This document shows positions 7,919 through 16,105 of a DNA stretch of 64,000 nucleotides, piece by piece (within the stretch, counting starts at the first letter, position 1; each line of letters starts with the position of its first letter). The notes beneath the pieces were generated by a model. The model was given only the letters and a program-made list of their open reading frames with translations. It ran no database searches and was not told the origin of the DNA. The stretch is from NCBI GenBank assembly GCA_947493695.1, contig CANLSF010000001.1, forward strand, positions 1,178,001 through 1,242,000. The letters run 5' to 3'. A program made the position numbers and the translations under genes. The DNA is from an uncultured Kiloniellaceae bacterium (GTDB lineage Bacteria; Pseudomonadota; Alphaproteobacteria; Kiloniellales; Kiloniellaceae).

Positions 7919-9207
7919 GCGGATTTGCCTTCCGCCAGAAGAGGGCGCGGGTCGGCGATATGACCCATCACCGCAGTTGCCGCCACGCTGTAGGGTGATC
8001 CCAGATAGACGAGAGACTCCCTTGATCCCATCCGGCCCTGGAAGTTACGTGCCGTAGAGGCCATGCAGACTTCGCCTTCCGCAAGCACACCCGCACCGTA
8101 GCCCGCGCAGGCACCGCAGCCAGAGGGTAATAGAATTGCGCCTGCCTCTGTGAGGGCGGCCAGCGAACCATCCGCTGCCGCCGCCGTGGTTGTCCGGGTC
8201 GAGGCCGGCGCGATCATCAGGCGGGTGTTGCGCGCCACCTTGCGGCCCTTGAGCACGCGCGCGGCGGCATGAAGGTCCACGAGCTTTGCGCCGGTGCAGG
8301 CACCGATGTAGCACTGGTCAACCGTGGTCTTTTCGACGTCTTCGACCGAACCCGCGTTCGCCGGACTGTGGGGGGCAGCAATTTGGGGGGGGAGGTCTGC
8401 AGCGTTGAAGTCATGGACGGCGCGGTAACTTGCGTCCTCATCGCCCGACCAGTCTTGCCAGTTGCCGGGATCTCCCCCGGCATCCGCGATAGCCTTCGCC
8501 GTCACCGTATCCGGCGCGATCAGCCCGGTCTGCGCCCCCAGCTCGGCGGCCATGTTGCTCAGGGTCATGCGCTCCTGCATGGAAAGACCGACAAGAGTCG
8601 AGCCGCTGTATTCAATAGCCTGGTAGTCTCCGCCATCCATGCCCAGGGTCGCACAGAGCTTCAGCATCATGTCCTTCGCTGTGACGCCTTCGCCGAGCGA
8701 TCCGCTCCAACGCAGCAGGATCGTCTGCGGCACCTTGATCCAGGTGTCCCCGGTGGCCAGTACCCCGGCCATATCGGTTGCGCCAACGCCGAACATGTAG
8801 GCGCCGAACGCGCCGCCGGTGGGCGAATGACTGTCGCCGCCGACCACGAACATTCCTGGTGAGAGATGTCCGCGCTCAGGCAGCACTACATGGCAGATGC
8901 CCTGTTGGTCGTAAAACTTCTCGATGTCCTGGTCTCGCGCCCAGTCCCGGGTAAGTTTCAGGATGGCGGCGCTCTGCGCATCGAACGCCGGCACGTAGTG
9001 ATCGGAGACCAGCACGATCTTCGCAGGATCCCAGACCTGCACACCAAGGCGTTCCAGCATCGGCTTCACCCGACGCGGACCTCCGCTGTCGTGGATCATG
9101 GCCAAATCCACCGAACAGGTAACGATCTCTCCGGCCTTAACGGAGGACCGGCCCGCGGCCCTTGCAATGATCTTTTCGGCGAGTGTCTGAGCAGCGCTAT
9201 TTGGCAT
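7915..9207 (-). CDS. Aconitase-family large subunit, [4Fe-4S] hydro-lyase (LeuC/dimethylmaleate hydratase type)
   Basis: A 430-residue subunit of the short type-2 LeuC class. It shows VDLAMIHDSGG near residue 35, VGGDSHSPTGGAFGA around 122-136, and the cluster ligands in IGACTGAK (about residue 300) and SGCGACAGYG (about 360). These bind a [4Fe-4S] cluster whose free iron coordinates the substrate hydroxyl and carboxylate. With the small subunit it should hydrate, dehydrate or isomerise a di- or tricarboxylate. It is the first enzyme gene after the GntR regulator, whose stop codon overlaps its ATG. Substrate is unknown; an alkyl-maleate or aconitate analogue is the best guess from the lyase downstream. 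Confidence 0.87.
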   Translation of the reverse strand: MPNSAAQTLAEKIIARAAGRSSVKAGEIVTCSVDLAMIHDSGGPRRVKPMLERLGVQVWDPAKIVLVSDHYVPAFDAQSAAILKLTRDWARDQDIEKFYDQQGICHVVLPERGHLSPGMFVVGGDSHSPTGGAFGAYMFGVGATDMAGVLATGDTWIKVPQTILLRWSGSLGEGVTAKDMMLKLCATLGMDGGDYQAIEYSGSTLVGLSMQERMTLSNMAAELGAQTGLIAPDTVTAKAIADAGGDPGNWQDWSGDEDASYRAVHDFNAADLPPQIAAPHSPANAGSVEDVEKTTVDQCYIGACTGAKLVDLHAAARVLKGRKVARNTRLMIAPASTRTTTAAAADGSLAALTEAGAILLPSGCGACAGYGAGVLAEGEVCMASTARNFQGRMGSRESLVYLGSPYSVAATAVMGHIADPRPLLAEGKSA

Positions 9208-10100
9208 CAGGTTTGCGCGGCCTTAAGCGTGTCAGTTCTTGCGGCATTATCGTCGGCGGACCATCTCTTTGCCGTCTCACCCTGAACGCGTGACAGGGAC
9301 ATGCGGTACTGATAGCGGTCCGGACGGTAGAGCGCCGTGATGAATTCGACCGGTGTTCCGGTCTGGTCACGCACCACCCGTGAAATCTTCATGAGTGCGG
9401 AGCCTGCATCGGCATCTAGACATTGTGCAACGACGTGATCTGCGAGGGTCGCCGTGATGGTCTGAGAGGCGGAGCCGACATCGACACCGCAGCGCTCCAA
9501 GAGCGACAACAACGGAAAACTCGAGAGTTCCTCGGCAGTAAACTGCCGGCCGAGAGCGCTCGGCACGTAGGTGGTCAGGTGCGAGAAGGGAACGCCGTCG
9601 AGATAGCGCACCCGCACCGCCCTTTGCACTTCGGCACCGCTTTCGATCTCAAGGGCCTCCGCAACTGTGTCCGAAGCCGGCAAATAGACGAAGTCCAAGA
9701 GTTTGGCGGTGGTCTCCAGACCCATCGCAATCAGGTTTTCCAGCATGCCCTCGATCGAGGAGGCAATGGGGGCGGAAGGCGGTTGATAAATCACCCTTGT
9801 CCCACGCGCCCGCTCCCGCACCACGAGCCCTTCAGAGGCCAACTCGTCCATAGCCCGTTTTGCCGTAATCCGGGAAACGCCAAAGCGTTCGGTCAGGTCC
9901 TGTTCACTCGGCAGGCGTCCGTCGGCGCCGTAAACGCCGTCCTTAATCTGTTCTTTCAGAATCAGATAAATCTGATGATACAGCGGCGTCTTCAGGCCCT
10001 GAGAGCCGAGCTGTATGGAGGATTGGGGCTCATTCGATCCGGCATGCGGTGTTTCGCTGCCCATCTCCGGCGCCCGCTGAATCGATGCGATCTGGACCAT
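9207..10100 (-). CDS. GntR/HutC-family transcriptional regulator of the downstream catabolic operon
   Basis: A 297-residue regulator. After a 35-residue low-complexity leader, a winged helix-turn-helix spans about 38-105 (PLYHQIYLILKEQI ... LPSEQDLTERFGVSRITAKRA) and a UTRA ligand-binding domain about 125-280. HutC-type regulators usually bind a pathway intermediate and release DNA. It is the first gene of the operon, with ATGA overlap to the aconitase-like large subunit, and an AT-rich upstream region holds a 15-base dyad (10175-10189) that could be its operator. An alternative, later start codon is possible because the N-terminal leader is unusual for the family. Confidence 0.87.
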   Translation of the reverse strand: MVQIASIQRAPEMGSETPHAGSNEPQSSIQLGSQGLKTPLYHQIYLILKEQIKDGVYGADGRLPSEQDLTERFGVSRITAKRAMDELASEGLVVRERARGTRVIYQPPSAPIASSIEGMLENLIAMGLETTAKLLDFVYLPASDTVAEALEIESGAEVQRAVRVRYLDGVPFSHLTTYVPSALGRQFTAEELSSFPLLSLLERCGVDVGSASQTITATLADHVVAQCLDADAGSALMKISRVVRDQTGTPVEFITALYRPDRYQYRMSLSRVQGETAKRWSADDNAARTDTLKAAQT

Positions 10101-10174
10101 GCCATTCCCTGGTACGTGCTGCCGTCCTGCCGACGCTCCACACGTGTCGAGTTGTTAGTTATTGTTCTAATGAC

Positions 10175-10189
10175 ATGTTGATATAACAT
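10175..10189 (-). promoter_or_regulatory. Putative GntR operator in the promoter of the hyu/aconitase-like operon
   Basis: ATGTT-gatat-AACAT is a perfect 5+5 dyad in the AT-rich 10141-10205 stretch just upstream of the GntR gene. On the minus strand a TATAAT hexamer lies immediately upstream of it, overlapping its edge, and TTGACTTGACT is just further upstream. The position fits autoregulation by the GntR protein. The -35/-10 spacing is not canonical, so the exact promoter is uncertain. Confidence 0.4.
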
Positions 10190-10272
10190 TATAAGTCAAG
10201 TCAAGGTAACCCGACCACGCAGTGGGCGGTTTCTTCCACCTGCATGCGCATATCGTGTCTCTTCGGGTTCTC

Positions 10273-10295
10273 TGGAACTCTTCAACCGAGTTCCA
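10273..10295. terminator. Hairpin downstream of the SGNH hydrolase gene
   Basis: An 8-base perfect stem (TGGAACTC/GAGTTCCA) with a 7-base loop lies 32 bases past the stop of the minus-strand SGNH hydrolase. No T-run follows on the minus strand, so it is at best a weak or factor-assisted terminator. Confidence 0.3.
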
Positions 10296-10326
10296 AAACC
10301 GACAAGGCTCCGATGTGGTGAGGTCG

Positions 10327-11724
10327 CTAGGGCCGTCCCGCTGCCTGACTGGCGAGGGTCATCACATCCCGCAAGGCTTCGTCATCGGAGCCATCGACCG
10401 GATCGGGCCGATTATCGGCGCGGGCCCGCCGGATGTCGCGCCACAGCCAAAGACCGGCATTCCAGATCGTTGGCATGTCGTTCAGCAACTTGTCGCGGTC
10501 GAAGGCCGCATCCAGATCGATCCTGTTCGGCTTGACGCCGGCTTCAGCCTTTCCGATGCAATCCAGCACCTGCTGCGCCATCAGGCCGTATCCCACGACT
10601 GTGGCATGCATGCCATCGAGCCCCTGGGTGCCGCCGCGCCGGAAGTTGCCTATCAGGCTGGCATTGATCATGACGTTGGTGATGGTTTTGCCGTTGGCCA
10701 GTTTCACGACGTTCTTTGCTGTGCGTTTCTGATGCTTTGAGTCGTATGAGAGAAGCAGCTTTGCCACGTCGACAAAATGTAACCGCGCCGGATTGTCGAA
10801 GGCGGACTTCAAAATCTGTTCCGCTTCCTTGTTCACTGCGGCGATGTGTTCATCGAGCTTCTTAAGCTGAGCCCCCGTCATCTGTCCGTAACCGAAGCCA
10901 AAGCGGTTTTCGTACCTGCTGTAGTACTTGCCTTTGCCCGGCTTCCTGGACTCATCCCACTCGACCATATCCGGGAGCGGCATCAGATTAGGCACTGTGC
11001 TCGGAAGACCCAGATTATTGAAGTAGATGTGTTCCACTTCGGGCGGCAGGGCGTTGAGCTCCTTTGCCAGTCGCTTAAGTTCCGTCCTGAATTTCATCCG
11101 TCCGCTGGGGTTGCACTCGAAGGCAATTTCCCAAAGGCCGTTATTGCTGCCGATGTTGACCAGCAGGCGTTTCGGTTTGCGTGCCGCGACCATACCGACC
11201 TGACTGAGGTTCCGGAATGCAGCTTTACCTGAGGGATTGAGCGTGAAGCGCGCATTCAGGGACTGAATCGTGGGACTCAGTTTGATCTCACCAAGATTGA
11301 GCTTCTTGATCTTTTTTTTCGCCCCAGGCGGCAGTGTCTTTAAAAAATCATCCGAGGTTTGCCAGGTCTGGGTATAGAGGTCTGCGATGGTGGCGGAGGC
11401 GACCGAGATATTTTCGAACAGCAATCTGCCCGACGGCGAAGCCGGGGCCTTGCCGAACCAGTAATCCAGGTTCTTTCCCAGGTCTTCCTTGATGCCGCTG
11501 ATATCCGGCAGCATGCGCAACCACTTCTCCATATCGACGACGATCGGCCGCTGTGGATCGGGACAGGTGAACTTGTGGCGGATACCCAATGCCTCTGCGA
11601 CGAGGGCTGGTGGCGAGAGCTGCATCATGCCGTTCTTCATGGTCAGCGAGCGCACCCCCTGATACAGCGAATCTCCAATCGCCATCATCTCCGGATGCAT
11701 GTATTCGTCTGGAACGGTCCCCAT
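10327..11724 (-). CDS. SGNH/GDSL-family hydrolase, probable phosphonate-regulon member
   Basis: A 465-residue cytoplasmic-looking protein with the SGNH blocks in order. These are block I AIGDSLYQGVRSL near residue 16 (Ser nucleophile), a block II-like ENISVASATIADL near 105, block III NIGSNNGLWE near 192 (Gly-x-Asn), and block V GLDGMHATVVGYG near 382 (Asp-x-x-His). It is larger than typical 200-250-residue esterases, with a long insert between blocks III and V. No signal peptide is visible. The 285-base region upstream contains a motif also present at the phnG start, so regulation by PhnF is likely. Its substrate is unknown; cleavage of an ester-linked phosphonate before C-P lyase is an attractive but unproven idea. 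Confidence 0.7.
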   Translation of the reverse strand: MGTVPDEYMHPEMMAIGDSLYQGVRSLTMKNGMMQLSPPALVAEALGIRHKFTCPDPQRPIVVDMEKWLRMLPDISGIKEDLGKNLDYWFGKAPASPSGRLLFENISVASATIADLYTQTWQTSDDFLKTLPPGAKKKIKKLNLGEIKLSPTIQSLNARFTLNPSGKAAFRNLSQVGMVAARKPKRLLVNIGSNNGLWEIAFECNPSGRMKFRTELKRLAKELNALPPEVEHIYFNNLGLPSTVPNLMPLPDMVEWDESRKPGKGKYYSRYENRFGFGYGQMTGAQLKKLDEHIAAVNKEAEQILKSAFDNPARLHFVDVAKLLLSYDSKHQKRTAKNVVKLANGKTITNVMINASLIGNFRRGGTQGLDGMHATVVGYGLMAQQVLDCIGKAEAGVKPNRIDLDAAFDRDKLLNDMPTIWNAGLWLWRDIRRARADNRPDPVDGSDDEALRDVMTLASQAAGRP

Positions 11725-11889
11725 CTTTAGCTTCCCCCAAAGATCAATTTCACGGCGGCCCGAAGGTCGGCTAACCCGATCCCAACGGTAGATTTTACAA
11801 GTTAAATGTTATCGTAAATATCATACGCTTACAAACATATTTAACATGTAGGCAGTCAAAGAGAGTGGGGTTGCGCTGTTGGAACGGTG

Positions 11890-11918
11890 TCTTCTATGCA
11901 TCCATATAGGTATAGATG
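11890..11918 (-). promoter_or_regulatory. Shared phnF-type operator motif upstream of the SGNH hydrolase
   Basis: On the minus strand, bases 11907-11890 read ATATGGATGCATAGAAGA, matching the sequence at 12865-12882 before phnG at 16 of 18 positions. The same spot also forms an imperfect 20-base palindrome (11899-11918, CATC.ATA....TAT.GATG). Being 166 bases upstream of the SGNH hydrolase start and in the matching orientation, it is a candidate PhnF operator. Confidence 0.5.
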
Positions 11919-12009
11919 AATGCCGCGGGTGAATTAGCGTTGCTCGCAGAATATCTTCCATCACCAGTTGACGTCTGATCTCCGAAGATTCTCAAGCGGT
12001 AATCAGAAT

Positions 12010-12729
12010 TCAGGTCTCAAAGACAATCTGCATGCGGTCGGCGACGAAGCGGGCGATGCAGAATTGGACCGGTTTGTTCTGCTCATCGACATTGATGCTT
12101 TCAACGACCAGGACGGGCTTACTGGCTGGTTGCTTCAGGGCCTTGGCGTCTTCCGTGTCGGGCAGGCGGGCCATGACCTTGGTGGTACGGCGTGTGTAGT
12201 CTCCGGCGCCGTGATGGGTGAGGGCTTTGGTGATCGATCGGGTGTCGGCATAGACCGGAATCAGATCCGGGAAGCGCTTGGCGGGAAAATAGTTCGAGGA
12301 GATCGACAAGGGCCGTCCGTCGACGTCGTTCAGGGTTTCCAGCAGAATGCACGGCGTTCCGGCTTTTAACTTCAAGCCATTTGCAACAGCCTGATCTGCG
12401 TCGAATTCATGGGCGCGGAGCAGGCGGCCTGCGGGGTTGCGATGCTGTTTGGTGATAATTTCGCTGAAGCGCGTGCGTTTTCCGATCAGATAGTCGACGA
12501 CGTGCTCCTGTACAAAGGTGCCCCGGCCCTGCTCCACCCGTAACAGACCCTGTTCCACCAGACCTGAAACGGCACGCCGCAGGGTGTGGCGGTTCACACC
12601 GAAGCGTTCGGAGAGTTCCGGCTCGGTAGGCAGGCGGCTGCCTTCCGGATAGATGCCCGCGGTAACGTCTTCCGCCAGTTGCTGTTCGATCTGGCGCCAC
12701 AAAGCGACACCCGTTCCCCGCTCAATCAT
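12010..12729 (-). CDS. phnF: GntR-family regulator of phosphonate utilisation
   Basis: A 239-residue regulator from the ATG at 12729 (MIERGTGVALWRQIEQQL, the usual PhnF opening); a longer frame to 12807 adds a cysteine-rich, family-atypical leader and is rejected. A winged helix spans about 10-75 (LPTEPELSERFGVNRHTLRRAV) and a UTRA domain about 90-235. It is divergent from phnGHIJKLM, the standard place for phnF. PhnF proteins repress phosphate or phosphonate genes by binding short dyads near the promoter; a motif shared between the phnG start and the SGNH hydrolase promoter is the likely target here. Confidence 0.88.
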   Translation of the reverse strand: MIERGTGVALWRQIEQQLAEDVTAGIYPEGSRLPTEPELSERFGVNRHTLRRAVSGLVEQGLLRVEQGRGTFVQEHVVDYLIGKRTRFSEIITKQHRNPAGRLLRAHEFDADQAVANGLKLKAGTPCILLETLNDVDGRPLSISSNYFPAKRFPDLIPVYADTRSITKALTHHGAGDYTRRTTKVMARLPDTEDAKALKQPASKPVLVVESINVDEQNKPVQFCIARFVADRMQIVFET

Positions 12730-12797
12730 TCTTTTTTCGCCGTTTCTGTCATCACACGTCTTGTTCCGAAGCGCTTGATAGCCGCCGCAGAAGCATG

Positions 12798-12815
12798 AAG
12801 TCATCAAAACTTCAT
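12798..12815 (+). promoter_or_regulatory. Weak Pho-box-like repeat upstream of phnG
   Basis: AAGTCAT-caaa-ACTTCAT gives two TCAT cores 11 bases apart, as in the PhoB consensus CTGTCAT-N4-CTGTCAT, with 5/7 and 4/7 matches. It sits 64 bases before the phnG ATG. The second half is poor, so this is tentative. Confidence 0.3.
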
Positions 12816-12864
12816 TTTTTGCTTCTTTACGAATTCCGCTTTTTACCTCACTTTAGGATAAATC

Positions 12865-12882
12865 ATATGGATGAATAGATGA
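12865..12882 (+). promoter_or_regulatory. Candidate PhnF operator overlapping the phnG start
   Basis: ATATGGATGAATAGATGA matches the motif at 11890-11907 (minus) at 16 of 18 bases. It is flanked by a direct repeat AATCATAT at 12861-12868 and 12891-12898. It covers the first phnG ATG (12879), so a bound repressor would block transcription or the ribosome-binding region directly. Confidence 0.5.
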
Positions 12883-13400
12883 ATATGTCAAATCATATAG
12901 CATCAAGTTCTGGAAATCAGACAGAAGCAAACAGCGGTGAGACTCAAAACAGTGCTCGCAGCGCCTGGATGTCGATTCTGGCGAAGTCGAACCCGGATGA
13001 GTTGGTTCGTGCCTGGGAACGCCTGGATGACAAACCGAATTGGCGCTGGCTGCGCAAGCCTGAAACCGGTCTCGTCATGGTGCGTGGCCGGGCCGGTGGC
13101 ACGGGGTCTGCCTTCAACCTGGGTGAAATGACCGTGACACGCTGCGCGGTCGTCACCGAGGGCGGCGAGGGTGCCCCGGGGTTTACCGGTCAGGGTTACC
13201 TTGCCGGGCGGGATCGCAAACATGCGGAACTCGCGGCGCTCTTCGACGCGTTACTGCAGGATACGTCTCGGCGTCCGGCATTGGAAAACACTCTCCTCAA
13301 GCCTCTTGAGGATGAGCTTGCAGGAAAGCGGCGCAAGGCCTCGGCCAAGTCAGCCGCGACCAAGGTAGACTTCTTTACGCTTGTCAGAGGGGAAGACTGA
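12879..13400 (+). CDS. phnG: C-P lyase core complex subunit PhnG
   Basis: A 173-residue subunit of the PhnGHIJ core complex, which with PhnI transfers methylphosphonate-type groups to the 1' position of ribose triphosphate. Family features include the RSAWMSILAKSNPDEL opening after a 25-residue variable leader and the GRAGGTGSAFNLGEMTVTRC segment (about 70-89). ATGs at 12879 and 12885 are both possible starts; no strong ribosome-binding site distinguishes them. Its TGA overlaps the phnH ATG (ATGA), and it is the first gene of the operon divergent from phnF. Confidence 0.92.
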   Translation: MNMSNHIASSSGNQTEANSGETQNSARSAWMSILAKSNPDELVRAWERLDDKPNWRWLRKPETGLVMVRGRAGGTGSAFNLGEMTVTRCAVVTEGGEGAPGFTGQGYLAGRDRKHAELAALFDALLQDTSRRPALENTLLKPLEDELAGKRRKASAKSAATKVDFFTLVRGED

Positions 13401-14035
13401 TGATCGGAGCAGACGCAAACGGGTCAGGCGCGGATTCAAATGCAATTGCGGCGACCAGTGCAGGTTTCGACAATCCCGTCCTGCAATCTCAGGCTATGTA
13501 TCGCAATCTTCTGAGTGCGATGGCGCAGCCTGGGCGCATCATATCCTGTGATCTCTCCTTGGAGGTGCCGCTGCCGCTTTGGCCGACGACCGCGGCTGCC
13601 GCGCTCACCCTGCTCGATTTCGATACACCGCTCTGGCTGGACCCGGTTGCGGCTACGGTTCTTCCCCTGAGCGATTATCTGCGCTTTCACTGCGGTTGCC
13701 CGCTCGTGCAGGCCTCTGGCAACGCGGCTTTCGCGATCATCTCCGATCCGGCGGAACTTCCGCCACTGAATGTATTTGCGGCTGGAACCGATGAGTATCC
13801 GGATCGCTCTGCAACCCTGTTGATCCAGGTTGAACGCCTTGATGACAGTCGCGGAGTCATTCTGAGAGGCCCCGGTATTGAAAGTAAGCAATGTTTTCAA
13901 GCCAAGGGCCTGCCGAGCGGTTTCTGGCAGCAGGTGCAGGAGAATCACTCCGGCTTTCCCCAGGGCGTTGACATGATCTTCTGCGCGCAGGACCGGATCG
14001 CTGCACTACCCCGTTCAACACAGGTGGAGGTCTGA
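13400..14035 (+). CDS. phnH: C-P lyase core complex subunit PhnH
   Basis: A 211-residue subunit of the PhnG2H2I2J2 complex, a pyridoxal-transferase-like fold without the cofactor site. It contains the family start GFDNPVLQSQAMYRNLLSAMAQPG (split here as residues 24-47) and the C-terminal LPSGFWQQVQENHSGFPQGVD region (residues about 174-194) with the FPxGxD motif. It overlaps phnG by four bases and is separated from phnI by three. A structural role in the core complex is established for the family; no separate activity is known. Confidence 0.92.
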   Translation: MIGADANGSGADSNAIAATSAGFDNPVLQSQAMYRNLLSAMAQPGRIISCDLSLEVPLPLWPTTAAAALTLLDFDTPLWLDPVAATVLPLSDYLRFHCGCPLVQASGNAAFAIISDPAELPPLNVFAAGTDEYPDRSATLLIQVERLDDSRGVILRGPGIESKQCFQAKGLPSGFWQQVQENHSGFPQGVDMIFCAQDRIAALPRSTQVEV

Positions 14036-14038
14036 TCG

Positions 14039-15181
14039 ATGTACGTTGCTGTTAAAGGCGGTGAGGCGGCGATCAACGAGGCTCACAAGTTGCTGGCGGA
14101 GGAGCGCCGGGGCGATAAAGCGGTCCCGGAACTCTCCACGACACAGATTGATGAACAGTTGAGTCTCGCTGTGGACCGGGTGATGACTGAGGGTTCCCTG
14201 TTCGACCGCAAGCTGGCGGCGCTCGCCATAAAGCAAGCGCGTGGTGATCTGATCGAGGCGATCTTTTTAATCCGTGCATACCGCACAACCCTGCCGCGGT
14301 TCGGATCCTCGATTCCGGTCGACACGGCTGAGATGGGCATTCGCCGGAGAATCTCCGCGACCTTCAAGGATATTCCCGGTGGGCAGATTCTGGGGCCGAC
14401 CTTCGACTACACCCATCGGCTGCTCGACTTCAAACTGGCGGCTGAAGAAGGCTCCGACAGCGAAGCACCACACGTGGGAAATGCCGACCTCTCGGCTACA
14501 GACGCGTTGCTGGATGACGCCATGCCACGGGTGGTCGACCTTCTGGGGCATGAGGGGCTCATCGAGGAAGAGCGGCCTGCCGAAGATGACGCCGAGGTTG
14601 GTGATCTGACCCGTGAGCCGATGAGCTTTCCTGTGGATCGGGATATCCGGCTGCAGAATCTGGCGCGCGGCGACGAAGGTTTCCTTCTGGCCCTGGGTTA
14701 TTCGACTCAGCGCGGCTATGGCCGCAGTCATCCCTTTGCCGGTGAAATCAGACTGGGTGAAGTCGCGGTCGAGTTCATACCGGAAGATCTGGGTTTTCCG
14801 ATTGAGATTGGCGAGCTGACCCTCACCGAATGCCAGATGGTCAATCAGTTCAAAGGTTCAGCGGAAGCGCCGCCTCAATTCACCCGGGGTTACGGACTCA
14901 GCTTTGGCCACTGCGAGCGGAAGGTGATTGCCATGGCCCTGGTGGATCGCGCCCTGAAAGGGCGCGCGCTGGGCGAAGCCGTGGAAGGGCCGGCCCAGGA
15001 TGAAGAGTTCGTCATGGAGCACAGCGACAATATCCAGGCGACGGGTTTCGTTGAGCATCTGAAATTGCCGCACTACGTGGACTTTCAATCCGAACTGGAA
15101 CTGGTCCGGAAAATGCGGCGCAAAGCGACTGACATGAGTGCCGAGAGCGCGGACGATGAAATTGTCGAGGCGGCGGAATAG
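14039..15181 (+). CDS. phnI: C-P lyase core complex subunit PhnI (nucleosidase/phosphonylase)
   Basis: A 380-residue protein that starts MYVAVKGGEAAINEAHKLL, the characteristic PhnI opening, and keeps LSLAVDRVMTEGSLFDRKLAALA and ALGYSTQRGYGRSHPF. In the known pathway PhnI, helped by PhnG, H and L, displaces adenine from ATP with a phosphonate to give alpha-D-ribose 1-alkylphosphonate 5-triphosphate. An acidic insertion is present around residues 170-195 (EEERPAEDDAEVGD), within the variable part of the family. phnJ follows after 15 bases. Confidence 0.94.
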   Translation: MYVAVKGGEAAINEAHKLLAEERRGDKAVPELSTTQIDEQLSLAVDRVMTEGSLFDRKLAALAIKQARGDLIEAIFLIRAYRTTLPRFGSSIPVDTAEMGIRRRISATFKDIPGGQILGPTFDYTHRLLDFKLAAEEGSDSEAPHVGNADLSATDALLDDAMPRVVDLLGHEGLIEEERPAEDDAEVGDLTREPMSFPVDRDIRLQNLARGDEGFLLALGYSTQRGYGRSHPFAGEIRLGEVAVEFIPEDLGFPIEIGELTLTECQMVNQFKGSAEAPPQFTRGYGLSFGHCERKVIAMALVDRALKGRALGEAVEGPAQDEEFVMEHSDNIQATGFVEHLKLPHYVDFQSELELVRKMRRKATDMSAESADDEIVEAAE

Positions 15182-15196
15182 GAGCCGATCAGAATT

Positions 15197-16105
15197 ATGA
15201 CGCAGGCAGCACAGAATGCCGGAATGCAGGTTGACCAGTCGGATGTCACCGGCGAAGCCAAAGCCGGACCTGACCCACATTACAACTTCGCTTATCTCGA
15301 TGAGCAGACCAAACGCATGATCCGGCGCGCGATCCTAAAAGGTGTGGCGATCCCGGGGTATCAGGTTCCTTTCGCCAGTCGTGAAATGCCGATGCCTTAC
15401 GGCTGGGGTACGGGAGGTGTGCAGGTCACGGCCAGCATTATCGGTCCTGACGACGTCTTGAAGGTGATCGATCAGGGGGCCGACGACACCACCAATGCTG
15501 TGAGCATCCGGCAGTTCTTCGTACGCACCACAGATGTTGAAACCACGACCCACACCGAAGAAGCCTCGATCATCCAGACCCGACACCGGATCCCGGAGCA
15601 AAACCTAAGCGAAGATCAGATCCTGGTTTATCAGGTGCCGATCCCCGAACCTCTGCGATTCCTGGAACCGCGCGAAAGCGAAACGCGCAAGATGCATGCG
15701 CTGGGCGAGTACGGTCTCATGCACGTGAAGCTGTACGAGGACATCGCCACCCACGGACACATCGCGACCACCTATGCCTATCCGGTCAAGGTGAACGGCC
15801 ACTACATCATGGATCCCTCGCCGACACCCAAGTTCGATAATCCGAAGATGCACCGCATGCCTGCGTTGCAGCTGTTCGGCGCCGGTCGGGAAAAACGGAT
15901 CTACGCCATCCCGCCGCACACGGCTGTCTATAGTCTGGATTTCGAAGATCACCCCTTCGAGGTTCAGCAGTGGGAGCAGTCCTGCGAAATCTGCGGCGCC
16001 GGGGACACCTTCCTGGATGAAGTCGTTACCGACGATCAGGGGGGGCGGATGTTTGTCTGTTCCGACAGCGATCACTGTAATCGCCATCAGGAGGCGGCAG
16101 AATGA
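15197..16105 (+). CDS. phnJ: Alpha-D-ribose 1-methylphosphonate 5-phosphate C-P lyase PhnJ
   Basis: A 302-residue radical SAM enzyme that breaks the carbon-phosphorus bond, releasing the alkane and a cyclic ribose phosphate. The four functional cysteines keep the family spacing CX2CX21CX5C near the C-terminus (CEICGAG ... MFVCSDSDHC): three ligate the [4Fe-4S] cluster and the last supplies the thiyl radical. The N-terminal region DEQTKRMIRRAILKGVAIPG and the MPMPYGWGTGGVQ segment are typical. It overlaps phnK by four bases (ATGA). All key residues are present, so the pathway should be active. Confidence 0.95.
   Translation: MTQAAQNAGMQVDQSDVTGEAKAGPDPHYNFAYLDEQTKRMIRRAILKGVAIPGYQVPFASREMPMPYGWGTGGVQVTASIIGPDDVLKVIDQGADDTTNAVSIRQFFVRTTDVETTTHTEEASIIQTRHRIPEQNLSEDQILVYQVPIPEPLRFLEPRESETRKMHALGEYGLMHVKLYEDIATHGHIATTYAYPVKVNGHYIMDPSPTPKFDNPKMHRMPALQLFGAGREKRIYAIPPHTAVYSLDFEDHPFEVQQWEQSCEICGAGDTFLDEVVTDDQGGRMFVCSDSDHCNRHQEAAE

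Noticed and set aside
7415-9207. Leucine biosynthesis leuCD
   Set aside because: Short type-2 subunits in a GntR-controlled catabolic operon with a C-C lyase and no leuA or leuB nearby.
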